Shown here: positions 42,517 through 50,089 of the stretch, one piece after another | How the letters are laid out: every line of letters starts with the position of its first letter | How positions within the stretch are numbered: the stretch's first letter is position 1 | Origin: Streptomyces sp. PTY087I2 | GTDB lineage: Bacteria; Actinomycetota; Actinomycetes; Streptomycetales; Streptomycetaceae | DNA length: 64,000 bases | Reading direction: 5' to 3' | Assembly: GCF_001687325.1 (NCBI RefSeq) | Contig: NZ_LZRD01000001.1 | Span: 62,001-126,000 of the forward strand | Translations under genes and position numbers: made by a program | The notes under the pieces: model-generated | What the model was told of the DNA's origin: nothing | What the model saw: only the letters and a program-made list of their open reading frames with translations | Database searches by the model: none

Positions 42517-43725
42517 ATGACCACGAGCACCGACGTCCCGCAGCAGGCCGCAGTCCCGGCCGCAGAACTCAAGGAACGTGCGGCGGCACTGGTCCCCGCG
42601 CTGCGGGCGAACGCCGCCCGTACGGAGGCCGACCGCAGGATCGCCGAGGAGAACATCGCGGCCCTGACCGAGGCCGGGCTGTTCCGGCTGACCGTGCCGA
42701 GGCGCCTCGGCGGACACGAGGCGGACTTCCGGACCTTCCTGGACGTCACGTCCGAACTCGCCCGCGGCTGCGGCTCCACCGCCTGGGTCGCCACCCTGAT
42801 CAACGTCTGCAACTGGATGGTCGGCCTCTACCCCGACCGGGTGCAGCAGGAGGTCTGGGGCGAGAACCCCGACGCCCGGGTCTGCGGGGTGCTCGCTCCC
42901 AGCGCCACCACCCGCGCCGTCGACGGCGGACTGGTCGTCACCGGCCGCTGGGGCTTCGCCTCCGGCAGCCACCACGCCCAGTGGGCCTCGCTCGGGATCC
43001 CCGTCGTGGACGCCTCCGGGCGCCAGACCGACCAGGGCGCCGCGCTGATCCCGATGCGCGAACTGACCGTCGAGGACACCTGGTACGTGGCCGGGATGCG
43101 CGGCACCGGCAGCAACACGCTCGTCGCCGACGAGGTCTTCGTACCCGAGCACCGCGTCCTGTCGGTCACCCGGGCCGTCCAGGGCGACTACCCCACCGAG
43201 CACAAGGACGAGACGCTCTACCGTTCGGCCCTCGTCCCGGTGCTGGCGCTGGTTCTGGCCGGCCCTCAAGTGGGCCTGGCGCAGGCGGGGATGGACGTGG
43301 TCACCGCCTCGCTGGCCAAGGGCCGGGGCATCTCGTACACGTTCTACGAGCGCGCCGACGAGGCTCCCTCGACGCAGATCCAGCTGGCGGAGGCGGCGCA
43401 GCTGGTCGACACCGCCCGGCTGCACCTCATGCGGGCGGCCGAGGACATCGACACCTGGGCGGCCTCGGAGGCGTACATGCCCTTCGGGACCCGGGCGCGG
43501 GTGCGGATGGACACCGGTTATGTGGCCCGCCGCTCCCGGGAGGCCCTGGATCTGCTGCTCAGCGTCCAGGGGGCGGGGAGCTTCGCGGAGGCCAACCCGC
43601 TCCAGCGGATCTGGCGGGACCAGGAGACCGGCAGCCGGCACGCGGTGATCAACCCGGCCATCGCGGGCGAGCTGTACGGGCGGGCGCTGCTGGGCGTCGA
43701 GGAGCAGGTCACCCCGCTGATCTGA
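42517..43725 (+). CDS. Two-component flavin monooxygenase, HsaA/DszC-like
   Basis: A 402-residue protein with an acyl-CoA-dehydrogenase fold. AALTEAGLFRLTVPRRLGG and ARGCGSTAWVATL fit the group that includes HsaA, HpaB-like hydroxylases and DszC; TGRWGFASGSHHAQW and GMRGTGSNTLVADEVFVP are the beta-domain markers. The active-site base Glu of true acyl-CoA dehydrogenases is not evident. It would hydroxylate a phenolic or N/S-containing substrate with reduced flavin from the divergent reductase. CGGAGGA precedes the ATG. Confidence 0.88.
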   Translation: MTTSTDVPQQAAVPAAELKERAAALVPALRANAARTEADRRIAEENIAALTEAGLFRLTVPRRLGGHEADFRTFLDVTSELARGCGSTAWVATLINVCNWMVGLYPDRVQQEVWGENPDARVCGVLAPSATTRAVDGGLVVTGRWGFASGSHHAQWASLGIPVVDASGRQTDQGAALIPMRELTVEDTWYVAGMRGTGSNTLVADEVFVPEHRVLSVTRAVQGDYPTEHKDETLYRSALVPVLALVLAGPQVGLAQAGMDVVTASLAKGRGISYTFYERADEAPSTQIQLAEAAQLVDTARLHLMRAAEDIDTWAASEAYMPFGTRARVRMDTGYVARRSREALDLLLSVQGAGSFAEANPLQRIWRDQETGSRHAVINPAIAGELYGRALLGVEEQVTPLI

Positions 43726-43755
43726 CGGGCCGTCGGGCCGGTGGGCGGTCCGGGG

Positions 43756-45165
43756 TCAGGAGCGACGGGAAGAAGAGGAAGGAGGAGAGGCGCCGTGCGA
43801 GCCGTCCGCATCCGTGGGAAGCACAGCGGAACCGAGGGTCCGGGCCGCTTCGAGGGCCGCCATCACCTCGGGCAGCCGGCCGGTCACATCGTGGCCGAGC
43901 AGTTCCTGGGCGCGCTTGACGCGATAGGTCACGGTGTTGCGGGCCACGTGCAGCTGGGTCGCGGTGACGGTCAGGCCGCGTTCGTTGCGCAGGTAGAGGC
44001 GCAGGGTCCGGCGCAACTGGTCCGCCTGCCGGGTGTCCGCCGCCAGGGCGCCCAGCTCGTCGTGGACGAAGCGGCGCAGGGCGGGCAGGTCGGCGGAGAG
44101 CAGGGCCGCCAGCTCGACCTCGGCGTAGTCGACGGCCGGTCCGGTGCCCAGGGGGTTGAGCTGCACGACCCTGACCACGTGCTGGGCGTCCTCGTGCGAC
44201 CGGCGGAACCCGGCCACCCCCTGGCGCACCGAGCCGAAGGCGAACCGGATTCCCTCCGGGTAGGTCGCGATGCCCTCCGGGTACGTCGCACCGGCGGGCC
44301 CGGGGTCCGTCGGGTGTACGTCGGCGGGGGCGGCATGCACGTCGCCCCACGCCCAGACCGTGGTCCGGCCGACGGGCACCAGCAGCGTCGCGGTGCAGCC
44401 GCGCAGGTGGAGCAGGTCCGCCGCCGCCCGCTGGAGATCGCCCGTGGTGTCCGCCGTCGGGCTCTCGCACCAGACGACGACCGCCAGGTGGCGGCCCTCC
44501 AGCCGGTAGGCGAGCAGGTCGGCCGCGGCCTCCTCCCGTACCGGGCGCCCGTCCAGGATCGTGCGGACGGTCTCCTCCCGGGCCGCCGCGCCGCTGGTGA
44601 CCCACCGGTCGTGCTCGGCGGAGTACTCCGCGGTCATCCGGGAGGAGAACGCGTCCATGAAGGTGAGGAGAAGGTCGAAGAGCCGGCGGAACTCATCGGC
44701 CCGTTCGGCCGGGGCCGCGAGTTCCTGGCAGGCGTCGGTGAGGGCGCGCGCCAGAACCGCGTGGGCGACGCGGATGCCGCGCAGCACGTTGTCCAGGCCG
44801 AGCCGGCGGCGGGCGAACTCGCGGTCTCCCAGCAGGGATTCCTCGGGGATCCGGCGGCCGGTCCCGGGGTCGGGATCGGGGTCGACCAGCAGGAGCAGCG
44901 TGTGCAGGGTCGCGGCCTCGGTGCCCATCCGGAGGGTTGCGAACGGGGCCGGTCCGCCGCCCAGTTCGGGGACCTCGCGGGTGATGACCCGGGCCAGCTC
45001 GTGGCCGACGGCGACGGCCCAGGCCACGGGCCCGGGGCCGAGCCGGTCCGTCGCCTCCGCGATGCTCCGGGCCGAGCTGGCGGGCGGCGGAGGCGGTGGG
45101 TCCGCGGGGCCGGGCGCGAGCCGGAGGACCCAGTCGGAGGGAATCTCGTCCCGGTGATCCGTCAT
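43756..45165 (-). CDS. PucR/CdaR-like transcriptional regulator
   Basis: A 469-residue regulator with the C-terminal PucR helix-turn-helix: RTLRLYLRNERGLTVTATQL, then HVARNTVTYRVKRAQELLG. The middle (about 150-380) is a GGDEF-like/CdaR core. ATYPEGIATYPEGI near residue 300 is a 7-residue tandem duplication. A Ser/Arg-rich tail ends the protein. PucR-type proteins commonly activate catabolic genes; the target is probably one of the neighbouring aromatic-type operons. The gene converges on the hydroxylase with a 30-base gap. Confidence 0.85.
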   Translation of the reverse strand: MTDHRDEIPSDWVLRLAPGPADPPPPPPASSARSIAEATDRLGPGPVAWAVAVGHELARVITREVPELGGGPAPFATLRMGTEAATLHTLLLLVDPDPDPGTGRRIPEESLLGDREFARRRLGLDNVLRGIRVAHAVLARALTDACQELAAPAERADEFRRLFDLLLTFMDAFSSRMTAEYSAEHDRWVTSGAAAREETVRTILDGRPVREEAAADLLAYRLEGRHLAVVVWCESPTADTTGDLQRAAADLLHLRGCTATLLVPVGRTTVWAWGDVHAAPADVHPTDPGPAGATYPEGIATYPEGIRFAFGSVRQGVAGFRRSHEDAQHVVRVVQLNPLGTGPAVDYAEVELAALLSADLPALRRFVHDELGALAADTRQADQLRRTLRLYLRNERGLTVTATQLHVARNTVTYRVKRAQELLGHDVTGRLPEVMAALEAARTLGSAVLPTDADGSHGASPPSSSSRRS

Positions 45166-45237
45166 GGCACCGTCCTTGCCGTCGTGGGACCAGCATGCAC
45201 CCGTGCGGCAGGTCCCGCCGGGGCCGGCCGGACCGGG

Positions 45238-45936
45238 CTACGCCGTCGTGGCGGGGTCCTCGTCGATGACCGCGCGCAACGCGTCGGACGTGCGGTCGAT
45301 GTGCCGGGCGAGCAGTCCGGCCGCGGCGTCGGCGTCCCGGCGCAGCACGGCGTCGACGATCTCCTGGTGCTCGGCCGCCACATCGCGCCCGGTGTCGTGG
45401 CCCACGGGCCGCGACCAGCGCCGGTAGAGGGTGGCCGCGTCCCGCAGGGTGGTGGCGGCGGCCAGCAGCCGGGCGTTGCCGCACGCGGCGAGGAGCGTCT
45501 GGTGGAAGTGCTCGTGGACCGTGAACCACTCGCTGTCCACGGTGCCGTCCGGCCGTACGGCGTCGATGCCCGCCAGGTGGTGGTGGGCGGCGACCACGGC
45601 GGCTTCCCACGCGAGGTCGCCGCGTTCCATCGCCCGGCGCAGGACCAGGGTCTCGATCTCGATGCGGGCCTCGGTCAGCTCGTCGAGGTCGTGCCGGGAG
45701 ACCGTGACCACGCTGAAGCCCTGCTGGGGAGCGGCCCGCACGAGGCCCTGCTCCGACAGGCGGGTCAGGGCCTCGCGGACGACCGACTGACTCACCGAGA
45801 AGCGTTCGGCCAGTTCGACGAGGCGCAGCCGCTGTCCGGGCGCGAGGAGCCCTTGGAAGATCTCCTCACGGATCTGGGCGTGGACGATGCCACCCCTCGT
45901 CGCTTTCGCCGCCTTCGTCGCCTTCTCACCAGCCAT
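45238..45936 (-). CDS. GntR family regulator, FCD subfamily
   Basis: A 232-residue FadR/FCD-type GntR regulator. The winged helix reads RLVELAERFSVSQSVVREAL, then TRLSEQGLVRAAPQQGF. The effector domain carries metal-ligand His residues in HEHFHQTLL, AEHQEIV and LLARHIDRT. A Lys/Ala-rich N-terminus (EKATKAAKAT) precedes it. It is divergent from the FAH gene at 46050 and probably regulates that operon; the AT-rich region between them holds likely operators (CATTAATTATCG, about 45969-45980). Confidence 0.88.
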   Translation of the reverse strand: MAGEKATKAAKATRGGIVHAQIREEIFQGLLAPGQRLRLVELAERFSVSQSVVREALTRLSEQGLVRAAPQQGFSVVTVSRHDLDELTEARIEIETLVLRRAMERGDLAWEAAVVAAHHHLAGIDAVRPDGTVDSEWFTVHEHFHQTLLAACGNARLLAAATTLRDAATLYRRWSRPVGHDTGRDVAAEHQEIVDAVLRRDADAAAGLLARHIDRTSDALRAVIDEDPATTA

Positions 45937-46049
45937 GGCCGCAGAGCGTAGCAGCCGAACGACAACTTCATTAATTATCGTTATTTTCTTGCCTCAGCGA
46001 TATTTTGCGCGAAGACTGCGCCGAAACGACAACGACACGGAGGACGACC

Positions 46050-46913
46050 ATGCGCCTGGCGAACATCGACGGACGGCTGGCCATCAAGGGCCCTCGGGGC
46101 TACATCGACGCGGCGCGGGCGGGTGACGGCCGCTTCGGTCCCGACGCGCAGGGCGCGCTGGGCGACTGGGAGGCGTTCTCGTCCTGGGCGCGGGAGTTCC
46201 TCGCGTCGCCCGGCGCGGTGGACGCGCCCCTGGTCGGCACGGAGCCGGGCGCGGTGTGGGGTCCGCCGGTGCCCCGGCCCGCCCAGATCTTCGCGATCGG
46301 CCTCAACTACCGGGACCACATCGCGGAGTCGAACCTCGGGGTGCCGTCGGAACCGGCCGTCTTCACCAAGTTCCCGACCTCCCTGACCGGCCACGACGCG
46401 GCGGTCCCCCTCCCCGACGGGCTCGTGGACTGGGAGGCCGAACTCGTGGTGGTCATCGGCCGCCCCTGCCACCGCGCCACCCGCGAGACGGCCTGGTCGC
46501 ACGTCGCCGGGCTGACCGTCGGCCAGGACCTCTCGGAGCGCCGCCTGCAACTGACGGGCCCCGCACCGCAGTTCTCCCTGGGCAAGTCCTACCCGGGCTT
46601 CGCCCCGACCGGCCCGGAGCTCGTCACCACCGACGAGTTCGCCGACCCCGGCGACCTGGAAATCGGCTGCCGGCTCGAAGGCGGCGGGATCCTTCAGAAG
46701 AGCCGGACCTCCGCGATGGTCTTCGACGTCCCCGAACTCATCACCCGGCTGTCGGCCGTCTGCCCCCTGCTCCCCGGCGACCTCGTCTTCACCGGCACCC
46801 CGGCCGGGGTGGGCGGCGCCCGCACCCCGCAGAAGTTCCTCGCGCCCGGGGACGTGCTGGAGACCTGGATCGAAGGCATCGGCACTTTGCGCACCCGGAT
46901 GCTCGCGGCCTGA
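46050..46913 (+). CDS. Fumarylacetoacetate hydrolase (FAH) family protein
   Basis: A 287-residue FAH-fold enzyme. AIGLNYRDHIAES and VFTKFPTSLTGHDA hold conserved substrate contacts, DWEAELVVVIG carries the metal-binding Glu, and TVGQDLSERRLQ is the conserved segment that follows. The family includes hydratases and C-C hydrolases in meta-cleavage pathways. It is the first gene of a FAH-dioxygenase-CoA ligase operon, controlled probably by the divergent GntR. ACGGAGG precedes the ATG. The exact substrate is not predictable. Confidence 0.9.
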   Translation: MRLANIDGRLAIKGPRGYIDAARAGDGRFGPDAQGALGDWEAFSSWAREFLASPGAVDAPLVGTEPGAVWGPPVPRPAQIFAIGLNYRDHIAESNLGVPSEPAVFTKFPTSLTGHDAAVPLPDGLVDWEAELVVVIGRPCHRATRETAWSHVAGLTVGQDLSERRLQLTGPAPQFSLGKSYPGFAPTGPELVTTDEFADPGDLEIGCRLEGGGILQKSRTSAMVFDVPELITRLSAVCPLLPGDLVFTGTPAGVGGARTPQKFLAPGDVLETWIEGIGTLRTRMLAA

Positions 46914-47012
46914 CAGCTGCCCGCGGGGCCGCCTTTCCCGCTCGGGGCCGCCCTTCCCTCACAAGCCCGACCTCCCCGCTCCGCTTCGCCGACCCGAAAG
47001 AGAGCCGCAACC

Positions 47013-47993
47013 ATGTCCCTGCACCGACTGACCCAGATCGTCATGGGCGTCCCGAACGTCGAGCAGACGGCCGCCTACTACACCGACTTCGGCCTCACCC
47101 CCGGCGCCTCCCCCGCCGACGGCTCCCGTCCCGCCGCCCCGCAGACGGCCGCCGCCGGTTCCGGGCACGTCCTGTCGACCGCCGACGGCGGCGAGCAGCT
47201 GCGCATCGTGCACACACCGCGCCGCCGCCTGGTCGAACTCGGCGTGGGCGCCGACGACCCCGACGACCTGGACCGGGTCGCCGCCGCGCTCGCCCGGCTG
47301 GACGTGCCGGTGCACCGTACGGCGGGCAGCGTCAGCGCCGTCGACCCGGGCACCGAAGTCCTCGTACGGGTGGAGACAGCGCCGCGACTTCGGCAGACCC
47401 CGCCGCCTGCCGCCCCGTACAACACCCCGGGCGCCGCCGTCCGCCAAGGTGAACGCGCCCCCGGCATCCTGCGCGAGGTGCCCGTCCGGCCGCGCAAGCT
47501 CGGCCATGTGGTCCTCGGCTCCACGGACCAGGAGGCCTCCCAGCGCTTCTTCCTGGAGGGGATCGGCTTCAAGGTCAGCGACACCGTCAAGGGCCTCGCC
47601 GCCTTCATGCGCTGCTCCACCGACCACCACAACGTGCTCGTGCAGCAGGCGCCCGTCGCCTTCCTCCACCACACCTCGTGGCAGGTCGACGACGTGGACG
47701 AGATCGGCCGGGGCGCCACCGCCATGCTGGAGGCGGACCCCGACCGCCACACCTGGGGTCTGGGCCGCCATCACATCGGCTCCAACTTCTTCTGGTACCT
47801 GAAGGATCCGGCCGGGACCTTCTCCGAGTACTACTCCGACCTCGACTGCATCGTCGACGACGCCCTGTGGAAGCCCGGTGTCTTCGAGGGCGCCAAGGGT
47901 CTCTACGCCTGGGGTCCGCCGCCGCCCCCGTCGTTCCTCGCCCCGGAGGACCTCGCGGCCCTCATGACCGGCGCCCACACCCCGGCGCAGTGA
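47013..47993 (+). CDS. Extradiol-type VOC-fold dioxygenase
   Basis: A 326-residue type I extradiol-like protein with two VOC modules. The C-terminal module has the 2-His-1-carboxylate ligands in KLGHVVLGS, FLHHTSWQVDD and FSEYYSD, and LGRHHIGSNFFWYLKDPAG matches the catechol-dioxygenase active site. The N-terminal module lacks ligands, as usual. It would cleave a catechol ring next to the two hydroxyls, and fits after the flavin hydroxylase and before the FAH hydrolase. AAAGAGAG lies before the ATG. Confidence 0.85.
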   Translation: MSLHRLTQIVMGVPNVEQTAAYYTDFGLTPGASPADGSRPAAPQTAAAGSGHVLSTADGGEQLRIVHTPRRRLVELGVGADDPDDLDRVAAALARLDVPVHRTAGSVSAVDPGTEVLVRVETAPRLRQTPPPAAPYNTPGAAVRQGERAPGILREVPVRPRKLGHVVLGSTDQEASQRFFLEGIGFKVSDTVKGLAAFMRCSTDHHNVLVQQAPVAFLHHTSWQVDDVDEIGRGATAMLEADPDRHTWGLGRHHIGSNFFWYLKDPAGTFSEYYSDLDCIVDDALWKPGVFEGAKGLYAWGPPPPPSFLAPEDLAALMTGAHTPAQ

Positions 47994-48005
47994 AAGGCGA
48001 CCGCC

Positions 48006-48035
48006 ATGTACCAGCACACCGGAGGAGCACAGTGA
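48006..48035 (+). CDS. Possible nine-residue leader peptide overlapping aacS start
   Basis: ATG at 48006 reads MYQHTGGAQ and stops at TGA 48033-48035, overlapping the GTG of the next gene as GTGA. An AAAGG ribosome-binding-like sequence lies upstream. The ribosome-binding site of the CoA ligase (GGAGGA) is inside this short frame, so translation of the leader could couple to the ligase. It may also be accidental. Confidence 0.3.
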   Translation: MYQHTGGAQ

Positions 48036-50089
48036 GCACGTCGTACGGGACCGGCGCCGCCGAGCCGGTCTGGCTCCCCGATCCGGCCGAGGCGGCGCGG
48101 GCGCGCATCACCCGGTTCGCCGAATTCGTCGCCGGGCGCACCGGCACCGCCCACGCCGACTACCGGTCCCTGTGGGAGTGGTCGGTGGAGGATCTGGCCG
48201 GCTTCTGGTCGGCCGTCGCCGACTTCTTCGACCTCCGGATGACCGGCAGTTGGGACCAGGTCCTCGACAACACCCCGATGCCGGGCACCCGTTGGTTCCC
48301 CGGCGCCCGCCTGAACTACGCCGAACACGCCCTGCGCACCGGCGACCCGGCCGCCACCGCGATGATCTCGGTGGGCGAGGACGCCACGACCACGTACACC
48401 ACCTGGGCGGAACTACGCTCCCAGGTCGGCGCGTTGGCGGCCTGGCTGCGGCGGCAGGGGGTCCGGCCGGGAGACCGCGTCGTGGGCTACCTGCCCAACA
48501 CGTCGCACTCCGTCGTCGCGTTCCTGGCATCCGCCGCCATCGGCGCGGTCTGGTCGGCGTGCGGGCAGGACTACGGCGTGGAGGGCGCCGCGAACCGGTT
48601 CGGCCAGCTCGAACCGGTCGTGCTCTTCGCCGCCGACGGCTACCGGTGGAACGGCCGGGCACACGACCGCCGTACGGAGAGTGCCGCGCTGCGCGAGGCG
48701 TTGCCGTCCGTCCGGGTCGCCGTACGGATACCGAACCTGGGCCTGCCGGAGGACCCGGCCACCGCGGGCTCCGCCCCGTACGGGACCACCGTGACCTGGC
48801 AGGACGCACTCGCCGGTGATGAGGAGTGCGTCTTCGAGGAGCTGCCCTTCGACGCGCCCCTGTGGGTGCTGTTCTCCTCCGGCACCACCGGCACCCCCAA
48901 GGGCATCGTCCACGGCCACGGTGGAGTCCTCCTCGACCACCACAGACTCCTGGGTCTCCACCTCGACTTGAGCCCCGGCGACCGGTTCTGCTGGTACACC
49001 ACCACCAACTGGATGATGTGGAACATGGTCGTTTCCGGCCTGCTGGTCGGCGCCACGATCGTCCTCTACGACGGCAGTCCCACCCATCCGGGCCCCGAGC
49101 GGCTGTGGGAGCTGGCCGCCGAACACCGGACCGCCGTCCTCGGCGTCAGCCCCGGCTATCTCCAGGGCTCGGCCAAGGCGGGCCTGGAACCGGGCCGCGA
49201 TCTCGACCTCTCGGCCCTGCGTACGCTCGGCTCGACCGGCGCCCCGCTGCCCGCCCACTCCTACCACTGGGTCCACGACCATGTGGGCCCCCGGGTGCAG
49301 ACGGCCTCCACCAGCGGGGGCACGGACATCGTGAGCGGCTTCGCCGGCAGCTCCCCGACCGTCCCCGTACGGCCCGGAGAGATCTCCGCCCCGCTGCTCG
49401 GCGTGGCCCTCCACGCCTTCGATCCCCGGGGCCGGCCCGTCACCGACGAGGTCGGAGAGCTCGTGGTCACCCGCCCGATGCCTTCGATGCCGCTCGCCTT
49501 CTGGAACGACCCGGACGGCACCCGCTACCACCAGGCGTACTTCTCCGCCTTCCCCGGAGTGTGGCGGCACGGCGACTGGATGACGATGACGGCTCACGGC
49601 GGCGTCATCGTCTCCGGCCGCTCCGACTCCACCCTCAACCGCCATGGGGTGCGGCTCGGCAGCGCCGACATCTACGCCGTCGTGGACGAGCTGCCCGGGA
49701 TCCGCGAAAGCCTGGTCATCGGCGCCGAGTTCCCCGACGGGACGTACTGGATGCCGCTGTTCGTCGTCATGGCACCCGGCCACCGGCTCACCGACGCCCT
49801 GCGCGCCGACATCGCGACGGCGATCCGGATCCACGCCTCGCCGCGGCATGTCCCGGACACCGTGATCGAGGTGCCCGCCGTGCCCCACACCCGTACGGGA
49901 AAGAAGCTGGAGGTCCCCGTCAAACGCCTGCTCCAGGGCGCCACCGTCGACCAGGTCGCCGGACGCGAGGCCGTCGACGACATCGCGGCGCTGGAGTTCT
50001 TCACCCGGTTCGCGAAGCCGTCGTCCGCAGGGTCCGCGAAGTTCGCCAAGTCCGCCGAGTTCGCCGAGTTCGCCGACGGGAGTTCATGA
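48032..50089 (+). CDS. Acetoacetate-CoA ligase (AacS-like)
   Basis: A 685-residue ANL-superfamily ligase of the acetoacetyl-CoA synthetase type. LFSSGTTGTPKGIVHGHGG is the P-loop region, GRSDSTLNRHGVRLGSADIY the hinge, and TRTGKKLEVPVKRLL carries the C-terminal lysine. TTTNWMMWNMVVSGLL is characteristic of AacS. It activates acetoacetate with ATP and CoA, giving acetoacetyl-CoA, a fitting end step after FAH-type cleavage that releases acetoacetate. The C-terminus has a repetitive tail (KFAKSAEFAEFADGSS). The gene ends against the converging SWIM gene without a gap. Confidence 0.9.
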   Translation: MSTSYGTGAAEPVWLPDPAEAARARITRFAEFVAGRTGTAHADYRSLWEWSVEDLAGFWSAVADFFDLRMTGSWDQVLDNTPMPGTRWFPGARLNYAEHALRTGDPAATAMISVGEDATTTYTTWAELRSQVGALAAWLRRQGVRPGDRVVGYLPNTSHSVVAFLASAAIGAVWSACGQDYGVEGAANRFGQLEPVVLFAADGYRWNGRAHDRRTESAALREALPSVRVAVRIPNLGLPEDPATAGSAPYGTTVTWQDALAGDEECVFEELPFDAPLWVLFSSGTTGTPKGIVHGHGGVLLDHHRLLGLHLDLSPGDRFCWYTTTNWMMWNMVVSGLLVGATIVLYDGSPTHPGPERLWELAAEHRTAVLGVSPGYLQGSAKAGLEPGRDLDLSALRTLGSTGAPLPAHSYHWVHDHVGPRVQTASTSGGTDIVSGFAGSSPTVPVRPGEISAPLLGVALHAFDPRGRPVTDEVGELVVTRPMPSMPLAFWNDPDGTRYHQAYFSAFPGVWRHGDWMTMTAHGGVIVSGRSDSTLNRHGVRLGSADIYAVVDELPGIRESLVIGAEFPDGTYWMPLFVVMAPGHRLTDALRADIATAIRIHASPRHVPDTVIEVPAVPHTRTGKKLEVPVKRLLQGATVDQVAGREAVDDIAALEFFTRFAKPSSAGSAKFAKSAEFAEFADGSS

